Shown here: piece after piece, positions 36,356 to 43,885 of the stretch | Layout: each line of letters begins with the position of its first letter | Numbering within the stretch: the stretch's first letter is position 1 | DNA from: Ligaoa zhengdingensis | Lineage (GTDB): Bacteria; Bacillota; Clostridia; Oscillospirales; Ruminococcaceae | Length of the DNA stretch: 64,000 bases | Direction: 5' to 3' | NCBI RefSeq assembly: GCF_014384885.1 | Contig: NZ_JACRST010000014.1 | Location: forward strand, 3,551 to 67,550 | Made by a program: the position numbers and the translations under genes | Notes under the pieces: model-generated | Database searches by the model: none | Seen by the model: only the letters and a program-made list of their open reading frames with translations | Told to the model about the DNA's origin: nothing

Positions 36356-36642
36356 TGAACAACACTCCTCCAAATCACCGTTTCCGTCTGGGCCGCATCC
36401 TGCGGCAGACAAAAGAGAATAACGGTCTTAGTATAGCCAAATTTGCCGCTTTTTGCAAGGAGAGCGCAATCCCACTCGAGCGGGCCGCAACTTGACTACT
36501 GGTAGAATAAACCATCGATGTGAAGCGGATATTCGTAGGATGTGACAAAATTGTGAATTTATGATGGTGGTTTCGCCCAATTCTATGTCGCATCTGGGGC
36601 CGAAAAAACAAAAATGCGATCGGTTTTCGCCGAATTTTTGGA
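36356..36642. other. Spacer without a recognised element
   Basis: Between the divergent membrane-protein genes, before the promoter listed next, I see no gene, RNA or strong hairpin. Short frames here lack ribosome sites. Confidence 0.5.
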
Positions 36643-36671
36643 TTGTAAAAAACAGCTTCATCTTGTATAAT
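36643..36671 (+). promoter_or_regulatory. Promoter of the DUF554 gene
   Basis: TTGTAA (36643-36648) and TATAAT (36666-36671) with a 17-base spacer. Confidence 0.7.
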
Positions 36672-36800
36672 TACGGTTGAGGTCCGCTTTTTGAGGAGCC
36701 TTGATTTCTGTTGTTTCGTCGAGGAAATTTGCCGCTGGATGCATGGCCTACACCCAACGGGAACAGAATACATATGATGGCAGTAGGGAGCAGATGTGGT

Positions 36801-37523
36801 GTGACAGGTACAATCGTCAATACATTAGCCATTCTCGTCGGCGGCGCGCTCGGCCTTTTGATCAAGCGCGGCGTCCCCAAGCATATTGAAAATTCCGTGA
36901 TGATATCGCTGGGCGTGGGTATCGTGATTGTGGCGCTCAACGGGGTGATCGCCTCGATGTTCACCGCCTCGCCCGAGGGAAAGCTCTCGGACAGCGGCGG
37001 TTTGCTGCTCATCGTCAGCCTGGCGCTGGGCACCCTGGTGGGGGAGCTGCTGCGCATCGACGACCACCTGAGCAATCTCGGCATGAAGATCGAAAATAAG
37101 CTGGGGGTCGCGGGCTTCGCCAAGGGGTTCATCAGCGCTTCTCTGATCTTCTGCGTGGGCGCTATGTCGATCATCGGGCCGCTCAACGACGGCCTGCGGG
37201 GGGACTCCAGCGTGCTGTTCATCAAGAGCGCGCTCGACGGGACCACCTCGCTGATTTTGGCCTCCACCCTGGGGGTTGGCGTATTGTTTTCGGCGGTGCC
37301 GGTGCTGGTCTATCAGGGCGCGGTGGCGCTGCTGGCCGGCGTGCTCACCCAGGTGGTGTCCGACAGCCTGCTGTCGATGATCTGCATGGTGGGATATGCG
37401 ATTGTTCTGTGCATCGGCCTCAATTTTGTGGGCTGTGCCAAAATCAAGACTGCGAATCTGCTCCCGGCGTTGCTGGTTCCGGTCGTGTATAATATGCTGA
37501 TTATGTTGAAAACTTTATGGTGA
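36801..37523 (+). CDS. DUF554 membrane protein (YdfK-like)
   Basis: A 240-residue protein. GTG 36801 is chosen because the product then begins VTGTIVNTLAILVGG, as family members do, and GGGAG lies ten bases upstream; earlier in-frame starts at 36711 and 36774 are possible. Seven or so membrane helices are seen, with the conserved segments GVGIVIVALNG, GTLVGELLRIDD and FCVGAMSIIGPLNDGLRGD. The family is suspected to be a transporter but the substrate is unknown. It seems monocistronic. Confidence 0.85.
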   Translation: MTGTIVNTLAILVGGALGLLIKRGVPKHIENSVMISLGVGIVIVALNGVIASMFTASPEGKLSDSGGLLLIVSLALGTLVGELLRIDDHLSNLGMKIENKLGVAGFAKGFISASLIFCVGAMSIIGPLNDGLRGDSSVLFIKSALDGTTSLILASTLGVGVLFSAVPVLVYQGAVALLAGVLTQVVSDSLLSMICMVGYAIVLCIGLNFVGCAKIKTANLLPALLVPVVYNMLIMLKTLW

Positions 37524-37612
37524 ACATAGACAAATGAGCCGCTCCGTATCATTACGTATCTATAAAAACAACAGAAAATCGGGAAAATCCGGCAAACGGG
37601 CCGGAAATTCCG

Positions 37613-37640
37613 TTGACGAAACTTACCAGTATGTTATAAT
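37613..37640 (+). promoter_or_regulatory. Promoter of the HPr gene
   Basis: TTGACG (37613-37618) and TATAAT (37635-37640), spacer 16. Confidence 0.75.
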
Positions 37641-37718
37641 AAGGATATTGAATCGGACACACTGTCGCGCGCCGAACACGAATCACATAGAAACTGATCG
37701 ATTGGGAGAGTATGAATT

Positions 37719-37982
37719 ATGTTTGTGAAAGATGTAACCGTTCAGAATCAGGTTGGCCTGCATGCGCGTCCCGCAACCTTTTTTATTCAGAAGGCAAATG
37801 AGTACAAATCTTCCATCTGGGTAGAAAAGGAAGAGCGCCGGGTCAATGCGAAGAGCTTGCTGGGCGTTTTGTCGCTGGGTATCGTCGGGGGCACCGATAT
37901 CCGTATCATCGCCGACGGCCCGGATGAGCAGGCTGCGGTGGAAGGGCTCATCAAGCTGATCGAGTCCGGTTTTACCGAGTGA
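37719..37982 (+). CDS. ptsH: HPr phosphocarrier protein
   Basis: An 87-residue protein. GLHARPATFF places His15, the residue phosphorylated by enzyme I, and NAKSLLGVLSLGI places Ser46, the HPr kinase site used in carbon catabolite control. Having both makes it HPr rather than Crh, which lacks the active His. No ptsI is adjacent; it has its own promoter. It relays phosphate to sugar permeases and, when phosphorylated on Ser46, acts as cofactor of CcpA. Confidence 0.9.
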   Translation: MFVKDVTVQNQVGLHARPATFFIQKANEYKSSIWVEKEERRVNAKSLLGVLSLGIVGGTDIRIIADGPDEQAAVEGLIKLIESGFTE

Positions 37983-38075
37983 GATTGACAACAGGGGAAA
38001 AGGTTAGATCTGCTGCAACATGCGCGCTGTCAGTTATGGCAGCGCGTTTTTTGTCCCAAGGGAGGTGTGGAACGA

Positions 38076-39953
38076 TTGAACAACGACCGTTTGCCGTGGC
38101 TGCGCGACAAGGTGAAAAAGCTGCCGCTCGACCCCGGCTGTTACATCATGAAGGACAAGGCCGGTAAGATCATCTATATCGGCAAGGCCAAGGCGCTGCG
38201 CAACCGCGTTTCCAGCTACTTTCGCAGCGTCGAGAAGCATACCGAAAAGGTCTACCGGATGGTGGAATCGGTCTACGACTTTGAATATATCGTCACCGCG
38301 AGCGAATTCGAGGCGTTGGTGTTGGAGTGCAGCCTCATCAAGGAGTACACGCCAAAATACAACATTCTGCTCAAGGACGACAAGGGCTATTCCTATGTGA
38401 AAATCTCCCCCGGTCCGTGGAGCCGCATCACCGCCGAAAAGCAGCGCACAGACGACGGCGCAACCTACCTGGGTCCCTACACCTCCTCGTTTGTGGTCAG
38501 CCAGACGGTGGACGAGGCTAACAAAATCTTTTCGTTGCCCACCTGCACCCGGCGTTTTCCGCAGGAGTTCGGCAAGGGGCGGCCCTGCCTCAACTTCCAC
38601 ATCAAGCAGTGTATGGGGGTCTGCCGGGGGCGGATCAGTGAGGAGGACTACGCCCAGACGCTGGCCGCTGCGGTGGATTTCGTCAAAAGCGGCAGCACGC
38701 AGGCGCTCGATCAGCTGCGCGCCGAGATGAACACGGCGGCGGGGAACCTCGAGTTCGAGAAGGCCGCCCGCCTGCGCGACCGCATCCGCGCCATCGAGCG
38801 CATCACCGAGCGGCAGAAAGTGTTCAACACCCGCGCGGACAACCAGGACATTGTGGGCTTCGCCCAGGTGGACCGGCTGACCTGCGCGGCGGTGCTCAAG
38901 TTCCGCAACGCACGGCTGGTGGACAAGGACGATTACATTTTCACCGATGCGGGGACGCTGCAGCAGTTCCGGGCGGAGTTCCTTGCCAGCTATTACAGCA
39001 CCCGGACCGACCTGCCCAAGGTGGTCAGCGTGGACGGCGAGTTCGACGACATGGAGATGACCGAGCGGTATCTCACCAGCCGGGCGGGGCACAAGGTCTC
39101 CCTGCACATCCCCAAGCGCAGCGAGGGGTATCAGCTGGTGGAGATGGCGCGCAACAACGCCGCCCAGCGCCTGTCGCACGAGACCGGGCGTACCGGGCGG
39201 GAGGTGGCCGCGCTGGATGAACTGGCGCGCCTGCTGGGGCTGTCCGCGCCGCCCACCTACATCGAGGCGTACGATATCTCCAACATCGGCTCGGACACGA
39301 TGGTGGCGGGTATGGTGGTATTTGAAGATGCGCGCCCCAAAAAGGACGCCTATAAGAAGTTTTCGATCAAGACCCAGTTTACGCCGGACGATTACGCCTG
39401 TATGCGCGAAGTGCTCTCCCGCCGGTTCCAGCGCTACTTCGAGGAACAGGAGACCGGCCGCGGGTTCGGCCGCAAGCCCGATTTGATCCTGTTGGACGGC
39501 GGCAAAGGGCACGTCGGGGTGATCCGGCCGCTGCTCCGTGAGATGGGGCTGGGCGATATCCCGGTGTTCGGCATGGTCAAGGACGACAAGCACAAGACCC
39601 GCGCCATCGCCGAGGACGGCGGGGAGATCGCCATCCATTCCCACCGCACCGCCTTCACGCTGGTCTCCAAAATCCAGGAGGAGGTGCACCGCTTTTCCAT
39701 CGCTTACTCCCGCAGCAAGCACAAGGCCACCGCGTTTGAGCTGGCGCTCACCCAGGTGCCGGGCATCGGCGAAAAGCGCGCCCGGGAGCTGTTCCGTCAC
39801 TTCAAGACGGTGAAGGCGATGAAGGCGGCGAGCATGGAGGAGCTGGCGCAGGCCCCCGCCATGACCGAAAAGACGGCCGCCGCGCTCTACCGTCATCTGC
39901 ACGAGGATGAAGCGCCGGAAGGGAATTTACAGTTGACACCGGATAAAATATAA
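38076..39953 (+). CDS. uvrC: Excinuclease ABC subunit C
   Basis: A 625-residue protein starting at TTG 38076, ten bases after GGAGG; the GTG at 38067 nearly touches that site. The N-terminal GIY-YIG nuclease domain reads PGCYIMKDKAGKIIYIGKA (3' incision). A UVR motif lies near residues 200-235, then the RNase-H-like UvrC domain with IEAYDISNIG and LILLDGGKGH (5' incision), and tandem helix-hairpin-helix motifs at the C terminus (TQVPGIGEKRARELFRHF). It makes both cuts around bulky DNA lesions with UvrAB. It lies downstream of HPr with a 93-base gap and upstream of rsmD. Confidence 0.96.
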   Translation: MNNDRLPWLRDKVKKLPLDPGCYIMKDKAGKIIYIGKAKALRNRVSSYFRSVEKHTEKVYRMVESVYDFEYIVTASEFEALVLECSLIKEYTPKYNILLKDDKGYSYVKISPGPWSRITAEKQRTDDGATYLGPYTSSFVVSQTVDEANKIFSLPTCTRRFPQEFGKGRPCLNFHIKQCMGVCRGRISEEDYAQTLAAAVDFVKSGSTQALDQLRAEMNTAAGNLEFEKAARLRDRIRAIERITERQKVFNTRADNQDIVGFAQVDRLTCAAVLKFRNARLVDKDDYIFTDAGTLQQFRAEFLASYYSTRTDLPKVVSVDGEFDDMEMTERYLTSRAGHKVSLHIPKRSEGYQLVEMARNNAAQRLSHETGRTGREVAALDELARLLGLSAPPTYIEAYDISNIGSDTMVAGMVVFEDARPKKDAYKKFSIKTQFTPDDYACMREVLSRRFQRYFEEQETGRGFGRKPDLILLDGGKGHVGVIRPLLREMGLGDIPVFGMVKDDKHKTRAIAEDGGEIAIHSHRTAFTLVSKIQEEVHRFSIAYSRSKHKATAFELALTQVPGIGEKRARELFRHFKTVKAMKAASMEELAQAPAMTEKTAAALYRHLHEDEAPEGNLQLTPDKI

Positions 39954-40018
39954 CCGATAATAAATAGAAATTGATAGCCCGTCCCACGGCGCGGGCTTTC
40001 CGAAACGGGGGAACCGCG

Positions 40019-40570
40019 ATGAGAGTCATTACAGGTACGGCGCGGGGCCGAAAGCTGGTCACGCCCGAGGGGCTGGATACCCGGCCCACCACCGATATGG
40101 TCAAAGAATCGATCTTTTCCATCATACAGTTTGAAATCATGGGCGCGCGGGTGCTCGATCTGTTCGCCGGCTCCGGCCAGTTGGGCATTGAGGCGCTCTC
40201 CCGCGGGGCCCAGTCGGCCGACTTTGTGGACAGCGACCGCCGCGCGATCACTGCGGTGCGCCAGAATCTGGACAGCACCGGCTTTGCGGACCGCGCCAGG
40301 GTCTATCCGATGGAGGCGCAAACCTACCTCTCCGGCGCGGCCGGACGGTACGACATCGCCTTCCTCGATCCGCCCTACCATCACGGGCTGGCGGCCCAGG
40401 CGCTGCCTGAGGTGGCCAAACGGATGGAGAGCAGCGGCGTCATTGTGTGCGAGACGCAGCGGGACGAGGAGCTGCCGGAGGAGGTGGGCGGGTTCCGCCT
40501 GTACCGGACCTACCGCTACGGCAAAATCATGCTGCATGTTTACCGCGGCCGAGAGGAGGAAGAAGCATGA
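40019..40570 (+). CDS. rsmD: 16S rRNA (guanine966-N2)-methyltransferase
   Basis: A 183-residue protein. ATG 40019 follows CGGGGGAA and gives the standard start MRVITGTARGRKL. RPTTDMVKESIFSII, the SAM-binding LDLFAGSGQLGIEALSRGA and the catalytic FLDPPY motif are present. It modifies G966 of 16S rRNA in the assembled small subunit. Its stop overlaps coaD by ATGA, the standard rsmD-coaD pairing. Confidence 0.95.
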   Translation: MRVITGTARGRKLVTPEGLDTRPTTDMVKESIFSIIQFEIMGARVLDLFAGSGQLGIEALSRGAQSADFVDSDRRAITAVRQNLDSTGFADRARVYPMEAQTYLSGAAGRYDIAFLDPPYHHGLAAQALPEVAKRMESSGVIVCETQRDEELPEEVGGFRLYRTYRYGKIMLHVYRGREEEEA

Positions 40571-41055
40571 GATTGGCCGTCTGCCCGGGCAGCTTCGACC
40601 CTATCACCAAAGGGCATCTCGACATCATCAACCGCGCGTCCAAGCTGTTCGACCGGATCATCGTGCTGGTGGTGGTCAATGTGGAAAAACACCCCAGTTT
40701 TACCACCGAGGAGCGGGTGGAGCTGATCCGCCGCGCGACCGCTGGCATCCCCAACATGGAGGTGGATACTTTCTCCGGCCTGCTGATGGACTATGTGCGG
40801 GATAAGAACGCGGTGGCCATCGTCAAGGGCCTGCGTGCGGTGACCGACTTTGAATATGAGTTCCAGATGGCGCTGATCAACAAAAAGCTCAATCCCAGTG
40901 CTGACACGCTGTTTTTGACCACGGCTGCTGAGAACATGTATCTGAGCTCCAGCATCGTCAAGCAGATCGCCTCGTTCGGCGGCGACATCGCCGACTTCGT
41001 GCCGGAGGAGATCGTGGAGGACGTGAAGTGCCGGCTGTGCCGGAAGGAGGAATGA
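40567..41055 (+). CDS. coaD: Phosphopantetheine adenylyltransferase
   Basis: A 162-residue protein. Visible are MRLAVCPGSFDPITKGHLDI (the nucleotidyltransferase HxGH-type motif as KGHLD), KGLRAVTDFEYEFQMA and the second nucleotide motif MYLSSSIVKQIA. It adds AMP to 4'-phosphopantetheine, the fourth step of coenzyme A synthesis. It is coupled to rsmD upstream and overlaps the next gene region. Confidence 0.96.
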   Translation: MRLAVCPGSFDPITKGHLDIINRASKLFDRIIVLVVVNVEKHPSFTTEERVELIRRATAGIPNMEVDTFSGLLMDYVRDKNAVAIVKGLRAVTDFEYEFQMALINKKLNPSADTLFLTTAAENMYLSSSIVKQIASFGGDIADFVPEEIVEDVKCRLCRKEE

Positions 41056-41057
41056 AG

Positions 41058-41510
41058 ATGAATGTGGAAGAGATCTTAGATATCTTGGATGAAATGATCG
41101 ACCGCGCGTGGAATCTGCCGATGACCGGTGGGCGCTGCGTGCTCGATGCGGACAAGGTCCGCGACCTGATCGACGATATCCGTTCCAACCTGCCGCCCGA
41201 GATCGCGCACGCGAAAAAGATCGTGGCCGACCGCACCGAAATCATCGCGGAGGCCAAGCGTGAGGCGGAGGGGATCGTGCGCCGCGCTGAGGAGCGCGCT
41301 AAGGCGCTGGTCGACCAGTCGGAGATCACCCGCCAGGCGCAGCAAAAGGCGCAGGAGATGGTATCTCAGGCGCAGATGAAGGCGCGCGAGATGCGCCAGG
41401 CGTCTCAGGAGTTTGCGGATAAGGTGCTCAAAAACACCGAAGAGGGTCTGGCAAGGGGTCTGATGGAGGTCAAAAATACCCGGCAGGCGCTGCGCGGCGG
41501 GAAAAAATAG
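41058..41510 (+). CDS. Coiled-coil protein downstream of coaD (ATPase-subunit-like annotation class)
   Basis: A 150-residue protein; ATG 41058 lies seven bases after AAGGAGG, while the ATG at 41052 is too close. The start (NVEEILDILDEMIDRAWNLP) is followed by a long charged helix from about residue 50 to 140, rich in Glu, Ala, Arg and Gln. It is commonly labelled as a V-ATPase subunit H-like or membrane-domain protein because of the coiled coil, with no proof. Conserved placement after coaD in Clostridia suggests a cell-envelope or division role (inference). Confidence 0.75.
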   Translation: MNVEEILDILDEMIDRAWNLPMTGGRCVLDADKVRDLIDDIRSNLPPEIAHAKKIVADRTEIIAEAKREAEGIVRRAEERAKALVDQSEITRQAQQKAQEMVSQAQMKAREMRQASQEFADKVLKNTEEGLARGLMEVKNTRQALRGGKK

Positions 41511-41550
41511 CCCACACGGAACGCCGACAAAATAGAATGAACGCAACGAT

Positions 41551-41587
41551 GAAACCGCATGATGACAGGATGCGGTTTCTTTTTTTG
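41551..41587 (+). terminator. Terminator before the division cluster
   Basis: GAAACCGCAT (41551-41560) pairs with ATGCGGTTTC (41570-41579), then T7. The following 125 bases hold no gene. Confidence 0.9.
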
Positions 41588-41712
41588 CTGCATTTTGGCA
41601 GAACTGGAGGTGAAACAAGGGAAAACAAAACGAAGGAGCAAGAGGATATGGGAAAATATTACATTGCATCCTGAATTTGTAGAAAAAACACGCCAAAAAG
41701 AAAATATTTTCA

Positions 41713-41741
41713 TTGCATTTCTAGTAGGAACTCGTTATAAT
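41713..41741 (+). promoter_or_regulatory. Promoter of the mraZ division/cell-wall cluster
   Basis: TTGCAT (41713-41718) and TATAAT (41736-41741), spacer 17. Confidence 0.8.
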
Positions 41742-41750
41742 AGAACTACG

Positions 41751-41780
41751 GTGGCAAGAAGTGTCATCAAGTGGGGTAAA
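41751..41780 (+). promoter_or_regulatory. Three 10-base direct repeats, probable MraZ binding boxes
   Basis: GTGGCAAGAA, GTGTCATCAA and GTGGGGTAAA follow one another exactly, ten bases apart, right after the -10 box. MraZ proteins autoregulate by binding GTGG-type repeats one helical turn apart in this position. Confidence 0.65.
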
Positions 41781-41820
41781 AATCCTAAAATAAATCCTGC
41801 AGAGCAAGGCGGTGGGGAAG

Positions 41821-42240
41821 GTGCTGATCGGAAAATACGCGCACAGCTTGGACGCGAAGGGCCGAGTCAGCTTTCCCGCCAAAATGCGCGAGGACATGGG
41901 CGACCATGTTATTCTCACCCAGGGGTGGGAGCGCTGCCTGTTCGTCTATTCACTGGAGGAGTGGGCGCGGCTGGACGAAAAGATCAAGGCCCTGCCCATG
42001 AGCAAAGCGGGCAATCTGCAACGGTTTTTGTTCGCCAGCGCGGTGGATGTCGAGCTGGACAAGCAGGGGCGGTTGCTCATCCCGCAGGATCTGCGCGATT
42101 ATGCGGGGCTCACCAAAGATGTCATGATCACCGGCGTATCGGTTCGCGCGGAGATCTGGGATCGGGAGACCTGGCTGGGCAAGAGCCAAGCCATCACCCC
42201 GGAGATGGTGGCGCAGGCGATGGACGAGCTGGGCTTCTGA
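41821..42240 (+). CDS. mraZ: Transcriptional regulator MraZ
   Basis: A 139-residue protein if read from GTG 41821 (product LIGKYAHSLDAKGRVSFPAK after the start); GTG 41812 is an alternative that adds three residues. Two AbrB-like SpoVT/MraZ half-domains are seen, the first with HSLDAKGRVSFPAKMRE and the second with VELDKQGRLLIPQDLR. These form the DNA-binding beta barrel of a ring-shaped oligomer. It heads the division cluster and probably binds the repeats upstream. Confidence 0.93.
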   Translation: MLIGKYAHSLDAKGRVSFPAKMREDMGDHVILTQGWERCLFVYSLEEWARLDEKIKALPMSKAGNLQRFLFASAVDVELDKQGRLLIPQDLRDYAGLTKDVMITGVSVRAEIWDRETWLGKSQAITPEMVAQAMDELGF

Positions 42241-42258
42241 TCTTGCGGGAGGTGCGAC

Positions 42259-43182
42259 ATGGAATTCCATCATCAATCGGTGCTGCTGGAGGAGTGCATA
42301 CAGGCGCTCAATATCCGGCCGGCCGGCGTCTATGTGGACGGCACGGTGGGGGGCGCGGGGCATTCCGTGCAGATCGCCGCGCGGCTGACCACCGGACGGC
42401 TGATCGCGCTGGATAAGGATCCAGACGCGGTCCGCATCGCCCGCGAGCGGCTGGCACAGTACCCCGGCGCACAGGTGGTGCAGAGCGACTTCGCCTGCAT
42501 GACCGATGTGCTCGATTCGCTCGGCATCGACCGGGTGGACGGCATCCTGCTCGACCTCGGGGTTTCTTCCCACCAGCTGGACACGGCGGAGCGGGGGTTT
42601 TCCTATCTACAAGACGCCAAGCTGGACATGCGTATGAGCCAGACGGGCGTCAGCGCCTACGATGTGGTCAACACCTATTCCGCCGACGACCTGGCCCGTA
42701 TCCTGCGGGAGTTCGGCGAAGAAAAATTTGCCTGGAAGATCGCGCAGAACATCGTTAAAGCGCGGGAACAAGGCCTGGTGGAGACGACGCTTCAATTGCT
42801 GGAAATCGTCAAGCGGTCGGTGCCCGCTGCTCTCAAGCGGGAGGGTAACCCCGGCAAACGAACCTTCCAGGCCATTCGCATTGCGGTCAACGGCGAGCTG
42901 GACAGCCTGTCCGCCGCGCTTGACACCGCGTTCGACCGGCTCAACCCCGGCGGCCGGTTTGCGGTTATCACCTTTCATTCCCTGGAGGACCGCATGGTTA
43001 AGCAAAAGTTTGCGGCGCTCACCAAAGGGTGCGTCTGTCCGCCTGATTTTCCGGTGTGCGTCTGCGGCCGCAAGCCGCAGGGCAAGCTGACGCCACGCAA
43101 ACCGATCGAGCCGTCGGAAGCGGAGCTGGAACGCAACCGCCGCAGCCGCAGCGCGCGCCTGCGGGTAATTGAAAAATTGTAA
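42259..43182 (+). CDS. rsmH: 16S rRNA (cytosine1402-N4)-methyltransferase
   Basis: A 307-residue protein starting 18 bases after mraZ, behind GGGAGG. Family strings are HHQSVLLEECIQAL, YVDGTVGGAGHS (SAM motif), ILLDLGVSSHQLD, FRxxxxxNGEL-type FQAIRIAVNGEL, FHSLEDRMVKQ and the basic tail NRRSRSARLRVIE. It methylates C1402 in the ribosomal decoding centre. The position between mraZ and ftsL is the standard one. Confidence 0.97.
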   Translation: MEFHHQSVLLEECIQALNIRPAGVYVDGTVGGAGHSVQIAARLTTGRLIALDKDPDAVRIARERLAQYPGAQVVQSDFACMTDVLDSLGIDRVDGILLDLGVSSHQLDTAERGFSYLQDAKLDMRMSQTGVSAYDVVNTYSADDLARILREFGEEKFAWKIAQNIVKAREQGLVETTLQLLEIVKRSVPAALKREGNPGKRTFQAIRIAVNGELDSLSAALDTAFDRLNPGGRFAVITFHSLEDRMVKQKFAALTKGCVCPPDFPVCVCGRKPQGKLTPRKPIEPSEAELERNRRSRSARLRVIEKL

Positions 43183-43247
43183 GGGATCCTGTTGTTAAAC
43201 TGTTTCAGATAGATTGTTAAACTATTTTTAAAGGGGAGGACGAACAA

Positions 43248-43733
43248 ATGGCTGGCGACAGACAACACAACTCAGCGGTAGCCTATGACCTTTCGCGGTT
43301 TGAAGAACACAGCGAGCGACGCACCCTTCGGGTGGTCAAAAACAATCGGCCTGCACCCAGCCTTTTGTTCGGCCTGTCCCCGCTGGCGGTGATCTTCACA
43401 GCGGTGATCGTGGTTTCCATCACGGCGCTGTTCATCTATAACAATGTCATGCTCACCGAGATTGGCGCCCAGATCAGTGTGGCAAATCAGCAGTATGCTG
43501 AGCTGGAAAGCGAGAACGTGCGGCTGAAAGCCTCGCTGGACAACAAAATGTCCACCAAGAGTATTGAGGAAGCGGCGGAGGACAGGTTGGGCCTGGTCAA
43601 GATGGATCGGAACCAGATCGAATACATCAATCTGGCGCCGAACGACGTGGTTGAGGTGGCACAAAAGGACCTGGCGGATGGGAACCTGCTGGAGCGGACG
43701 GTCGCCAAAATAAAGGAATACCTTAACCACTGA
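43248..43733 (+). CDS. ftsL: Cell-division protein FtsL-like
   Basis: A 161-residue bitopic membrane protein. The N-terminal 45 residues are cytoplasmic and basic, the membrane helix is about 47-68 (PLAVIFTAVIVVSITALFIY), and a leucine-zipper-like coil follows at about 72-120 (QQYAELESENVRLKASLD). Sequence identity with FtsL is low, as is normal; identity rests on its place between rsmH and the transpeptidase gene and on topology. It would form the FtsQ-L-B divisome subcomplex. The ribosome site is GGGGAGG. Confidence 0.82.
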   Translation: MAGDRQHNSAVAYDLSRFEEHSERRTLRVVKNNRPAPSLLFGLSPLAVIFTAVIVVSITALFIYNNVMLTEIGAQISVANQQYAELESENVRLKASLDNKMSTKSIEEAAEDRLGLVKMDRNQIEYINLAPNDVVEVAQKDLADGNLLERTVAKIKEYLNH

Positions 43734-43885
43734 GAAAATAAGTATGGAGTAAGCTCCGAAAAGAGTTAAGGATTTTGATATTCTTGACTCTTTCTTCATT
43801 TTCGGACAAAGCATGTCCAAAATTCGGGCAAAGCCGCCCCGGTTAGACAGGCCGGGTGCGCGGCGGGCAAAGGAGGAATTTCCGC

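Noticed and set aside
38034..39902. A 622-codon open frame antisense to uvrC
   Set aside because: UvrC is unambiguous on the + strand; the antisense product is low-complexity and His/Leu/Gly-rich with no motif.
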